The notes below the pieces were generated by a model that was not told the origin of the DNA, searched no databases, and saw nothing but the letters and a program-made list of their open reading frames with translations. Of a stretch of 64,000 nt of DNA, positions 32,321 through 42,827 are shown piece by piece. Source of the stretch: Streptomyces sp. MspMP-M5 (GTDB lineage: Bacteria; Actinomycetota; Actinomycetes; Streptomycetales; Streptomycetaceae); assembly GCF_000373585.1 (NCBI RefSeq), contig NZ_KB891854.1:286974-350973 (forward strand). Reading direction: 5' to 3'. The first letter of the stretch is position 1. The number at the start of each line of letters is the position of its first letter. A program made the position numbers and the translations under genes.

Positions 32321-33409
32321 TCACGTCACCATGGCGACCGCCCTCCCCGAGGGCGTGTCGGCACGCCCCTTCTCATAGACCGTGAGCCCCCGCGCCAGGT
32401 GCAGGGGCACCAGCAACAGCTCCACGACCAGGGCCTTCCAGGCGTAGACGACGTTGACCGCCTTGGTGGCGTAGGCGCACGGGATGTTCACCAGCACGCC
32501 CCACAGGGGCAGTCTGCGGCGCCGGGCGGCGTACACCAGGGGTGGCAGCGTCATCAGGAGGTCGGCTCCGGCCCACCACACGAGGGCGGCCGGTGGTGAC
32601 ACCCCCGTCGTCGCGGTGAGCACGAACGGGGTGACCCACCACAGCGGCGCGGTGAGGATCTCGAACAGCGCGAGCAGCACCCAGACCGCCAGCAGGGGCT
32701 TGCGGACGAGGAGCGGGCCGAGGTGGAGCCGGACGTTCTGGCAGAAGCCGGCCATCCAGCGCTTGACCTGTTTGCGGAAGTAGGTGAGGTTCTCCGGGTC
32801 GGCGGCGAGGGCGACCGCGTCGGAGACGTAGACCGCGCGGCGGCCGGCGATCTGCCGGGACCAGGTGTAGTCCATGTCCTCGACGATGGTGCGCTCGGGG
32901 AATCCGCCGCAGGCCACCAACTCCGCGCGGCGGAAGACCGAGCAGCAGCCGGAGCAGACCATGGGGCTGTCGGCAAGGGCCTGGATGGGTCGGTGGAAGT
33001 GGAAGCCGAAGAGGTATTCGGTGGAGCGGCCCCGCTCCCAGACGGTGCGGGTGTGGCGGGTGCGCACCGTGCCCGCGGCGACGGCGACCGCGGGGTCGTC
33101 GAAGGCCGGGAGGACCCGTTCGAGGTAGTCCGGGGCGAGGACGGTGTCGGCGTCGACGGCCAGGACGAGGTCGGTGGTGCACCGCGGCAGGGCGTAGTTC
33201 TGTGCCCGGGCCTTGCTGCCGAGGTTGCGCGGCGGGCGGAGCACCGTGACGCCGTGTGCGGCGGCTACTTCGCCGGTCCGGTCGGTGGAGGCGTCGTCGA
33301 CGACCAGGATCCGGTCGGGCGGGACGGTTTGCCGGGCGAGGGACGCCAGCGTGGCCGGCAGGCCCTCCTCTTCGTTGTGGGCCGGGACGATGACGGTGAC
33401 GGTGTGCAT
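32321..33409 (-). CDS. Family 2 glycosyltransferase, membrane polysaccharide synthase type
   Basis: This 362-residue GT2 enzyme has VTVIVPAHNEEEGLPATL (3-20), the DXD-like AVDADTVLAPDY (about 84-95), TED-type VEDMDYTWS (about 176-184) and YFRKQVKRW (near 209-217), the (Q/R)xxRW site of processive synthases. Several membrane helices follow. The usual N-terminal membrane anchor is missing here, but one (MHGVTPILGISTIVYG...) lies just upstream in another frame, broken off at a G6 run; see the entry at 33385. Start ATG at 33409 follows GGGGGGAG, so it could also begin here on its own. The sugar and polymer are unknown. Confidence 0.85.
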   Translation of the reverse strand: MHTVTVIVPAHNEEEGLPATLASLARQTVPPDRILVVDDASTDRTGEVAAAHGVTVLRPPRNLGSKARAQNYALPRCTTDLVLAVDADTVLAPDYLERVLPAFDDPAVAVAAGTVRTRHTRTVWERGRSTEYLFGFHFHRPIQALADSPMVCSGCCSVFRRAELVACGGFPERTIVEDMDYTWSRQIAGRRAVYVSDAVALAADPENLTYFRKQVKRWMAGFCQNVRLHLGPLLVRKPLLAVWVLLALFEILTAPLWWVTPFVLTATTGVSPPAALVWWAGADLLMTLPPLVYAARRRRLPLWGVLVNIPCAYATKAVNVVYAWKALVVELLLVPLHLARGLTVYEKGRADTPSGRAVAMVT

Positions 33410-33516
33410 GGCGGGCTCCCCCCTGTCGTGCGGACCGCGCCGGCGACGACGCAGACCAGTCCGATGACTCCGTAGACGATGGTGCTGATGCCGAGAATCG
33501 GCGTGACTCCGTGCAT
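33385..33516 (-). other. Displaced membrane-anchor segment of the glycosyltransferase
   Basis: From ATG 33516 a frame encodes MHGVTPILGISTIVYGVI and a hydrophobic run to about residue 28, then RTTG. At the C6 run 33418-33423 (six G on the minus strand) it departs from the glycosyltransferase frame. One extra G, or a -1 slip, would continue into GEPAMHTVTVIVPAHNEE, fusing anchor and enzyme. The alternate frame otherwise runs to a stop at 33265 inside the enzyme gene. Cause may be a real frameshift, programmed slippage or a sequencing error. Confidence 0.6.
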
Positions 33517-33687
33517 GTCACCGACGGTAGTCACGCTCGGCCGTCCACGGTTCCGGAGGGAGCCTCCTGTGGATAACCCGCCGCGGGGGAAGGTGTGTTG
33601 GGCGGCCCGGAGCACGGCGACGCCGGCCGCCGCGCCCCGTGGGGGCGAGCGCGACGGCCGGCGTGCGGAACCGAGCGGCCCGAGCCG

Positions 33688-34899
33688 CTACTTCACGATC
33701 TTCAGCAGCTTGTTGGGCGTGCCCTGGCCCGGGTTGCTGATCTTGTCCGGGGTGGCCCCGTCCGTCAGCGCCTTCTCCACGTCGGCCGGCTTGGCGTCCT
33801 TGTGGTCGGCCAGGTAGACCGCGGCGGCACCCACGACGTGCGGGGTCGCCATCGACGTACCGGAGATGGTCTTGGTGGCGTCGTCGCTGCCGTTCCAGTC
33901 CGAGGTGATGTCGGAGCCCGGAGCGTAGAGGTCCACGACGCTGCCGTAGTTGGAGAAGTCGGACTGCTGGTCGTCCTTGGTGCTGGAGGCGACCGTGATG
34001 GCCTCCTTGACCCGCGCCGGGGAGCCCTGGCCCGCGTCGGTGGACTCGTTGCCGGCCGCCACGCCGAAGGTGACACCGGAGTCGATGGCCTTCTTCACGG
34101 CCGCGTCGAGCGCCTCGTCCGCGCCGCCGCCGAGCGACATGTTGGCGACCGAGGGGCCCTTGTGGTTCTTGGTGACCCAGTCGATGCCCGCGACGACCTG
34201 CTCGGTGCTGCCGGAGCCCTGCCCGTCGAGCACCTTGACGGCGACCAGCTTGACCTTCTTGGCGACGCCGTGGGCGGTGCCGCCGATGGTGCCCGAGACG
34301 TGGGTGCCGTGGCCGTTGTCGTCCTCGGCCTTGTTGCTGTTGTCGATCGCGTTGAAGCCGTAGGAGGCGCGGCCGCCGAAGTCCTTGTGGCTGATGTGGA
34401 TTCCGGTGTCGATGACGTAGGCGGTGACGCCGTCGCCCGCGCTGTCCGGGTAGTTGTACTTGCCGTCGCCCTTGGTGTCGGTCTGGTCGATCCGGTCCAG
34501 GCCCCACGACGGCGGGTTCTCCTGAGTGCCGTCGACGTGGAAGGTGTGGTTCTGGACGACCTTGTCGACGGCCGGGTCGGCGGCGAGGTGCTTGGCGTCC
34601 TCGGCGGACATGCCGGTGGTCGAGAAGCCGTCGATGGCGGAGGTGAAGGTCCGCTTGACCTTGCCGCCGTACTTCGCGGCGAGGTCGCCGCTCTCGGCGG
34701 CGCGCACCGAAGCGGACTTCTTCAGCAGCACGATGTAGCTGCCCTTGACGGCACCCTTGGCCTCGGCGCCGTAGATCTTGCCCTCGGCGGCGGGCGACGC
34801 GCCCGCGGTGACCGCGGTGACGGCGGCGATACCAGTGGCGGCCACAGCGGCGGATATCGCCGTCACGAGCCGCTTCTTGCTGGAACGCTTATGAGCCAT
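33688..34899 (-). CDS. Secreted S8 (subtilisin-like) serine protease
   Basis: The 403-residue precursor has a Sec-type signal peptide (SSKKRLVTAISAAVAATGIA to about residue 35), an I9-type propeptide (GSYIVLLKKSASVRAAE and FSTTGMSAEDAKHLAADPAV), and the catalytic domain. The Asp is in AYVIDTGIH (near 159-167), the His in NGHGTHVSGTIGG (near 193-205), the Ser in SGTSMATPHVVGAAA (near 345-359), and the oxyanion Asn in VAAGNESTD. It should be processed and released outside the cell. ATG at 34899. A 584-base region with low GC and inverted repeats lies ahead of it. Confidence 0.92.
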   Translation of the reverse strand: MAHKRSSKKRLVTAISAAVAATGIAAVTAVTAGASPAAEGKIYGAEAKGAVKGSYIVLLKKSASVRAAESGDLAAKYGGKVKRTFTSAIDGFSTTGMSAEDAKHLAADPAVDKVVQNHTFHVDGTQENPPSWGLDRIDQTDTKGDGKYNYPDSAGDGVTAYVIDTGIHISHKDFGGRASYGFNAIDNSNKAEDDNGHGTHVSGTIGGTAHGVAKKVKLVAVKVLDGQGSGSTEQVVAGIDWVTKNHKGPSVANMSLGGGADEALDAAVKKAIDSGVTFGVAAGNESTDAGQGSPARVKEAITVASSTKDDQQSDFSNYGSVVDLYAPGSDITSDWNGSDDATKTISGTSMATPHVVGAAAVYLADHKDAKPADVEKALTDGATPDKISNPGQGTPNKLLKIVK

Positions 34900-35483
34900 G
34901 GCGAGGGTTCTCCTCGTTCGTGGTGTGGGGGGAAGCGTTGCGTATGCCCGAAGGACCCGAAGATCCGGACCGGGCTGGTTCGAAACCCTGTCGGATTGAC
35001 GAGTGCAATTCAAGGGCCGCCGTGCCGTGTGAGATTCACAACAACCCTCCATAAATACAAAAGGCTGCGGAACCCCCCAAAGCGAACGGCCGAGTTGACG
35101 AACGAGGACTCAACTCCGTTTACATTTACGCAATGTAGGGGGACGGCTGACGATTCGTTTGCTCGTTCAACTGCCCCTCTGTGGCAGGCTCGCGCCTCGC
35201 AAGATCCGTATACCGGCGGTTACTTGAGCGGGAGGCCATCCTCGACGAGATCCGCGGCCAGTCGGCTGACGCCCTCCTCCCCCATCTCCGCCGCCTTCGC
35301 TTCTCCACCCTCTCCGCGCGGAGCACCACCGGGTCGGTGGACCTGCCGATCTGCAGCGCCGCGTGCCGGTTCGGCCACCCGCCGGACGTCTCGACGCAGG
35401 CACGGGAGCCGCCGAAGGCGAAGACGGGCGCCGGGCGCCACCTGCGAGACTGGGCCCGAGAACGCACCTCAGGAGGCAACCCG
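34900..35483. promoter_or_regulatory. AT-richer divergent region with nested inverted repeats
   Basis: Between the protease and phosphotransferase genes, 34980-35170 is clearly poorer in GC than the rest of the window. TACATT (35121-35126) faces AATGTA (35132-35137) across five bases, and GAGTTG (35092-35097) faces CAACTC (35111-35116) across 13 bases. These are candidate operators or promoter elements for the protease. From about 35200 to 35470 the minus strand has a stretch with coding-like third positions (ACVETSGGWPNRH...) but no clean start and a frame break, possibly a gene remnant. Confidence 0.4.
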
Positions 35484-36371
35484 ATGACCGAACCCCGCTC
35501 CGCCTTCACCGAGGCGCGCGCCCGGGAGGTGCTGGCCGCGGCCGGGCACCCGGAGGCGGCGGCGGACGCCCGGCTGCTCGCGCTCGGCGAGAACGCCGTC
35601 TTCGCGCTGGACGAGCGCGGCGTGGTCGTACGGGTCGGCCGCAGCCCCGAACTGCTCGCGCGCGCCGAGCGGGAACTGGCCGTGGCCCAGTGGCTGGCGG
35701 CGGAGGACGTCCCGGCGGTGCGGGCCGCGGAACCGGCCGCCCGGCTCGTCGACGGGCATCCCGTGACCTACTGGCGGCAGCTGTCCGAGGCCGTGCGGCC
35801 CGCCGGGCCGCAGGACCTGGCCGAGCTGCTGCGGCGCGTCCACGCGCTGCCCGAGCCGCCGTTCGCCCTGCCCCGGCGGGAGTTGCTGGACGGTGTGGAG
35901 CGGTGGCTGCGGCTGGCCGGCGATGCGGTGTCGCCGGCCGACGCGGAGTATCTGCGCGGGCGGCGGGACGCCTTCGCACTGGCCGCGACGGCGCTGGAGC
36001 CGCATCTGCCGCGCGGCCCGATCCACGGCGACGCGCTGCCCCGCAACGTCCACATCGGGCCGGACGGGCCGGTCCTCGTCGACCTGGAGACCTTCTCCTC
36101 GGACCTGCGCGAGCACGACCTGGTGGTGATGGCGCTGAGCCGGGACCGCTACGGACTGGGCGCGGACGCCTATGACGCCTTTGTGTCGGCGTACGGCTGG
36201 GACGTCCGGGACTGGGCGGGCTGCGCCGTCCTGCGCGGGTCCCGGGAGACTGCGAGCTGCGCCTGGGTCTCCCAACACGCGCCCGGGAACCCGGCGGCCC
36301 GCAAGGAGTTCCGGCGCCGGGTCGACTCGCTGCGCGAGAAGGACACGGCGGTCCGGTGGTACCCGTTCTGA
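35484..36371 (+). CDS. Aminoglycoside phosphotransferase (APH)-fold protein
   Basis: This 295-residue protein has the APH/choline kinase fold. The Brenner motif is HGDALPRNVHIGPDGPVLVDLETFS (catalytic Asp in GPIHGD near residue 180 and metal site DLE about 17 later). An N-lobe strand VVVRVGRSPELLARAERELAVA (split) would hold the nucleotide. Substrate is unknown; resistance cannot be inferred. ATG at 35484 follows AGGAGG. A longer in-frame start back to 35181 gives an unconvincing N-terminus. Neighbours give no hint. Confidence 0.82.
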   Translation: MTEPRSAFTEARAREVLAAAGHPEAAADARLLALGENAVFALDERGVVVRVGRSPELLARAERELAVAQWLAAEDVPAVRAAEPAARLVDGHPVTYWRQLSEAVRPAGPQDLAELLRRVHALPEPPFALPRRELLDGVERWLRLAGDAVSPADAEYLRGRRDAFALAATALEPHLPRGPIHGDALPRNVHIGPDGPVLVDLETFSSDLREHDLVVMALSRDRYGLGADAYDAFVSAYGWDVRDWAGCAVLRGSRETASCAWVSQHAPGNPAARKEFRRRVDSLREKDTAVRWYPF

Positions 36372-36402
36372 GGGCGGCCCAGCGGCCCGCGGGCGCGCGC
36401 TG

Positions 36403-37116
36403 TCAGCGCTGATACGGGATCAGCGGCCAGGCCGGCTCGACTCTCGCCTCCGGGTCGCCGGAGCGGCGCAGATACGCCTGGAACGACGCGGCCTGCTCGG
36501 CGGCGGCCTGCTCCTGGAGGGTGTGCAGGGCGCGCGGTGACGGCAGGGCGACGGCCGGGTACTTCTCGCCGATACGGCGGGCCACCCCGGCCGCGGCGAC
36601 CGCGTCGGCCCCCGCCTCGTGCGCGCCGTCGAGCCGTACGCCGTAGTGCCCGCAGAGCGCCTGGAGCGCGCGCTTGCCCTTGCGGTAGCGGTCGACGTGC
36701 TTGTCGAGGACGAGCGGGTCGATGACCGGGGACGGCGGGCGGCCGAGCCGGTCGGTCAGGGTCGGCACGCCGTGGCGGCGGCACTCGCGGTCGAGCAGCG
36801 AGAGGTCGTAGCGGGCGTTCATCACCACCAGGGGTATGTCCGCGCGGAGGACGTCGGCCAGCGCCTCGGTGATCTCCGCTATGGCGCTCGCCGGCGCACG
36901 GCCGTGCTCCTGGACATGGGCGGTCGACATGCCGTGAATGCGGGCGGCTTCCTCGGGAATCGGCACGCCCGGATCGAGCAGCCAGGACTGTGTGCCGGCC
37001 ACCCGGCCGTCCGCCTCCAGCCGGATCAGCGCGGCCGTGACCACGCGGTCCTGCTCGATGTCCGTGCCAGTGGTCTCCAGATCGAAGCCGACCAGCAGCT
37101 CCTGATGCCAGCTCAT
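36403..37116 (-). CDS. DEDDh-type 3'-5' exonuclease
   Basis: This 237-residue exonuclease of the DnaQ/polymerase epsilon subunit type has Exo I VGFDLETTGTDIEQDRVV (about 9-26), Exo II LVVMNARYDLSLLDREC (about 98-114), and Exo III HEAGADAVAAAGVAR (about 175-189), with the His-x4-Asp of the DEDDh group. It is short, without a polymerase domain; related proteins act in DNA repair or RNA trimming. ATG at 37116. It runs opposite the phosphotransferase gene and is followed upstream by a 205-base gap with no gene. Confidence 0.88.
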   Translation of the reverse strand: MSWHQELLVGFDLETTGTDIEQDRVVTAALIRLEADGRVAGTQSWLLDPGVPIPEEAARIHGMSTAHVQEHGRAPASAIAEITEALADVLRADIPLVVMNARYDLSLLDRECRRHGVPTLTDRLGRPPSPVIDPLVLDKHVDRYRKGKRALQALCGHYGVRLDGAHEAGADAVAAAGVARRIGEKYPAVALPSPRALHTLQEQAAAEQAASFQAYLRRSGDPEARVEPAWPLIPYQR

Positions 37117-37321
37117 GCCGCGCCCCCGCTCCGCCCGGCCCCGCACACGCGCGGTGCGCGCCCTTCCCCGACGCTCTCCCGGCGCTTCGCCGGGAAGCCC
37201 CCCACGCTGCGCTGACTCATGCGCCCTCCTTCGGTGGTACCTCCCCCGTGTCCGGACACTCTCCCACGCGCCACTGACAATCGACCGGGCCGTCCGCTCC
37301 GGCCGCCGCCCGGCGGCCCGT

Positions 37322-38572
37322 TCAGGAGACCGGCCGGGAGTCCGCCCAGACGCTCTCGAACTCCTCGCGGTAGGTCTCGAAGAGTCCGTGGTCGGCCTCC
37401 CGCCCGTCGCGGGCGTCCTGGCGGACGACCTCGCGGCTGCCGCCGCGCAGCACGAACACCGGGGACTCCATCCCGCGGCTCTTGCGGAGGTAGGGCTGGA
37501 CGACGGCCAGGCCGTCGGGCCCGTCGCCGTCGACGAGGTAGGCGGTGAAGCGCGGGGTCTCGTCGAAGACCTGGATCTCGAAGGCATCCGGATCCCGGAG
37601 CCGGGCCCGGACCCGCCGCATGTGGAGGATGTTCATCTCGATGGAACGGCTCATCTCGCCCTTCTTCAGGCCGATTTCGCGCTCCCGGCGGCGGACCGCG
37701 CTGCTGGCCGGGTTGAGGAAGAGCAGCCGCACCCGGCAGCCGGACTCGGCGAGCCGGACCAGCCGGCGGCCGGAGTAGTTCTGGACCAGGAGGTTGAGAC
37801 CTATGCCCACCGCATCGAGGCGGCGGGCGCCCCCGAAGAGGTCCTCGGCGGGCAGCTGGCGCTGGAGCCGCACCCGGTCGGGGTGCACACCCACGACGTC
37901 GGCGTAGCGGTCGCCGACGAGGTCCTCGACGGCGTCGATGGGCAGCCGCCCGGAGATACGGGTCCCGGCGCCGGAACCGAGGATGTCCAGCAGCCGGGCG
38001 CTGGCCCGTTCGGCCTGGGCGAGCACGGTCCCGGACAGCGCGCGGTTGCGGGAGACGATGTTGCGGGCGACCTCCAGCTCGTCCAGGACCAGCTCGACCT
38101 CCCGGCGGTCGTCCACGTAGGGCTCGAAGCAGGGCCAGTGCTGGATCATCAGCTCGCGCAGCTGCGGGAGCGTCAGGAAGCTGACGATGTTGTCGTCGGC
38201 GGGGTCGAGGAGGTAGCCCTTGCGGCGGCTGACCTCGCGGACCGCGACCGCACGCTGGACCCACTCCTGGCCGGCGGGCCCGGCCGCCGCGATGACCCAC
38301 TCGTCGCCGTGCACCGGCTCGTAGACGGGACGCAGTACGGCCGCGACGACGGCCCGCAGGCGCTGCTCGACGAGATTCAGCCAGATATAGGCGCGTCCGG
38401 CCCGGCGGGCCCGGGTGCGCACCTCGCTCCAGGCGTCGGCCCCCCAGTCCAGTTCCGCGCCGATCTCCAGCGGTCGGGCGAGGGACACCGTGCCGGGCGG
38501 TGCGTCCATGGAGCCGCCCTCGTGGCCCTCATGACCCTCGTCACCAGGCGGCAACTCCAGCCCGCCGCTCAC
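37322..38572 (-). CDS. SAV2148-type HEPN domain protein
   Basis: I recognise the type annotated in Streptomyces as SAV2148 family HEPN domain protein. The 416-residue product starts with an acidic, Gly-rich segment, then a helical WSEVRTRARRAGRAYIWLNLVEQ region typical of a HEPN-like fold, and a C-terminal beta-rich half (VRLLFLNPASSAVRRRER, FTAYLVDGDGPDGLAVVQ). Several HEPN proteins are RNases, but the usual Rx4-6H motif was not located, so activity is unclear. GTG start at 38572 with GGAAGG upstream; alternatives upstream exist. No partner nucleotidyltransferase gene is seen. Confidence 0.78.
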   Translation of the reverse strand: MSGGLELPPGDEGHEGHEGGSMDAPPGTVSLARPLEIGAELDWGADAWSEVRTRARRAGRAYIWLNLVEQRLRAVVAAVLRPVYEPVHGDEWVIAAAGPAGQEWVQRAVAVREVSRRKGYLLDPADDNIVSFLTLPQLRELMIQHWPCFEPYVDDRREVELVLDELEVARNIVSRNRALSGTVLAQAERASARLLDILGSGAGTRISGRLPIDAVEDLVGDRYADVVGVHPDRVRLQRQLPAEDLFGGARRLDAVGIGLNLLVQNYSGRRLVRLAESGCRVRLLFLNPASSAVRRREREIGLKKGEMSRSIEMNILHMRRVRARLRDPDAFEIQVFDETPRFTAYLVDGDGPDGLAVVQPYLRKSRGMESPVFVLRGGSREVVRQDARDGREADHGLFETYREEFESVWADSRPVS

Positions 38573-39138
38573 CTGCCACCGCCTTCCGAACCCCCGTGCC
38601 AACGATCAAGGCAGACTACTGCGGCGCGGGGGGCGGTGCAGCAGGATGCATCGAGTGGGATGCCAACTCCCCTTGCCCATACTGCCGGTTGTGGCCGGAA
38701 AGCACGGCAGGAGTGAGCGGATTCATAGCCGCGACACAGGACGGGGGCGCATTCCGGCCCACGCGATGGAGTGTTCCGGTGGCGGCCCGTTGACACCGCG
38801 CCGCCGGCCCGGCGGGACGCGGACGCCGCGATTGGCCGGGGTGGCACTGGCGAACTGCGCGTCTTTGCGGTAGCCCGGGGGAGAGCGCCGCCTTCGAGGC
38901 GACCGCACCGCTCCCCGCCCCGCGCCGCCGTCCATACCGGCAGACCGCCCCCCGATCGGCGCACAGACATCCGACAATCCGACATCGCCGAAGATGAACC
39001 ACCGTCCAGCGGATTTCACACAAAAAGATCCCGTTATCCGGCACTTTGGGAAGCATTGGTGAAGGATTTCCGATTCGGTCCGCGGACGTGTGTCGTGGAG
39101 TCGCCGCCGCCCCGCAGAGAAAGTGGAAGAGTCTACGC
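38573..39138 (+). promoter_or_regulatory. Divergent region before glgX
   Basis: This 566-base gap between the HEPN gene and glgX holds no gene I accept. A TTGACA lies at 38788-38793. An 8-bp tandem repeat ATCCGACA occurs at 38969-38976 and 38977-38984. Around 39010-39070 the DNA is relatively AT-rich (CACAAAAAGATCCCGTTATCC), which suggests the glgX promoter, but no -10/-35 pair was certain. Confidence 0.4.
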
Positions 39139-41352
<2,214 letters not shown>

Positions 41353-41379
41353 GCGGGCCAGTACGGGCCGGCGGTGGGC

Positions 41380-42663
41380 TCAGGGGGCCGGTGCGCGGTC
41401 CGGGGCGGTCCCCCGGCCGGGCCGGGAGGCGCGTACGGGCACGGTGGGCCGGGCGCCGGCGCGGGTGGTGAGGGCGACGACGAGGACGAGCACCGCAGCG
41501 CCGACGGCGACCGCGAAGGCGGCGGCCGGGCCTTGGGCGTCGGCGAGCCGCCCGGAGACGGCCAGCGCCACGGCCTGGCCGCCGACCACCGCACTGGTGA
41601 GGAACGCCATCGACTCGGCCAGCCGGGTGGCCGGCACCAGCCGTTCGGTGAGTCCGAAGAGGGTGATCAGGTGCGGGGCGAAGGCCACCCCGAGCACCAC
41701 GACGACCAGATAGAGCGCCCCCATCGACCCGACGAACAGCAGCGGCACGGACAGCACGATCAGCGCGGCGGCGGCCGCCCGCCAGCGGGCCGGCAGGCCG
41801 ATCCGGGCCGGCACCAGCGCCAGCGAGAGCCCCGCGGCGGCGCTCATCACGCCCATCGCCGCGTACACCAGGCCGGCCTGGGCGGGCTGGTGGAGGCGCT
41901 CGGTGAGCGCGGTGATGCCGGCCTGGCAGGCGCCGAACATCGCTCCCTGGAGGGCCGTGGACAGCCGCACGGCGTGGACGGCGCGGGGCATCCGGGTGCG
42001 GGCGGGGCGGGGGCGGGGCGTCCGTGTGCCCCGGGCGGACGGGTCCGCGGCGGGCCGGGTCACGGCCGCGGTCGGGTGCAGGGCGAACGCCGTGCCGCAG
42101 ACCGCCGGCAGCAGCGCGGCCAGCGCCAGTGCCACCGCCGGATGGGCCACGGTGGCGGCCAGCCCCACCAGCGCCGGCCCGAGCACGAACGACACCTCGT
42201 CCAGGGTGCCCTCCAGGGACAGCGCGGCGCTCACCACGCGGTCCTCGGCCGCCGCCCGGTGCGCCAGGGCGACCAGGCGGGTGCGGGCCAGCGGACCGAT
42301 CTGCGGCACACTCGCCCCGGCCAGCAGCGCGATCAGGGTGAGCGGGGGCGTCGCCATACGGGCCAGCGCGGCCGCCACCAGGGCCGCCACCGCGAGCGCG
42401 TTGACCCAGCAGGCCACCAGCACCACCGGGCGCTGGCCGTGCCGGTCCGCGAGCCGCCCCGTCAGCGGGCCGGCCACCGTCTGACCCGCCGCCAGCGCGC
42501 CGCCGACCAGGCCCGCAGTGGTCAGGGAACCGCTCGTCGCGGCCACCAGCAACACCGTGCCGAGCTGGCACATGGCGGTCGGCAGCCGCCCCAGGAAGGA
42601 GACGACGGGCAGCAGCGGCCCGCTCAGGGCGAGCACCCGGCGATAGGTGGCAGCGGCGGTCAT
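41380..42663 (-). CDS. MFS transporter
   Basis: The 427-residue protein has 12 predicted membrane helices and MFS loops such as GRLADRHGQRPVVLV (about 68-82) between helices 2 and 3 and a second-half counterpart. The mid-loop contains a Pro/Arg-rich stretch (TRTPRPRPARTRM). Substrate is unknown; efflux of a sugar or drug is possible. It faces away from treY, the divergent gap of 165 bases holding their promoters. GTG at 42666 or ATG at 42663 are both possible. It sits between glgX and treY but may not belong to the trehalose pathway. Confidence 0.85.
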   Translation of the reverse strand: MTAAATYRRVLALSGPLLPVVSFLGRLPTAMCQLGTVLLVAATSGSLTTAGLVGGALAAGQTVAGPLTGRLADRHGQRPVVLVACWVNALAVAALVAAALARMATPPLTLIALLAGASVPQIGPLARTRLVALAHRAAAEDRVVSAALSLEGTLDEVSFVLGPALVGLAATVAHPAVALALAALLPAVCGTAFALHPTAAVTRPAADPSARGTRTPRPRPARTRMPRAVHAVRLSTALQGAMFGACQAGITALTERLHQPAQAGLVYAAMGVMSAAAGLSLALVPARIGLPARWRAAAAALIVLSVPLLFVGSMGALYLVVVVLGVAFAPHLITLFGLTERLVPATRLAESMAFLTSAVVGGQAVALAVSGRLADAQGPAAAFAVAVGAAVLVLVVALTTRAGARPTVPVRASRPGRGTAPDRAPAP

Positions 42664-42827
42664 CACAAGAAGCTATCCGCCGGCCCGGCGCGGTCCGTAC
42701 CGTCGGTACGTACGAAGCGCTACCCGGGAGCGGCCTTCCGGTTCGGGCGAAAACACGACCGGCGGGACGGTCCGGGATGACGCGACCCGATGACAGAACG
42801 GGCCGCCTGCGGGGTACGGGTGTTCCC

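Noticed and set aside
35200..35470. Minus-strand stretch with coding-like third positions (ACVETSGGWPNRH..., then IGRSTDPVVLRAERVE)
   Set aside because: It hints at a small DUF397-like protein, but the frame breaks into another and no start with RBS is present. Probably a decayed remnant, not listed as a gene.
36403..38572. Exonuclease and HEPN genes as a possible defence pair
   Set aside because: They are 205 bases apart and resemble stand-alone conserved Streptomyces proteins; no toxin-antitoxin or nuclease-effector signature links them.
38573..39138. Several frames of 70-190 residues in the glgX upstream gap
   Set aside because: They have no motif, no RBS and mixed codon bias; the gap is better read as a regulatory region.
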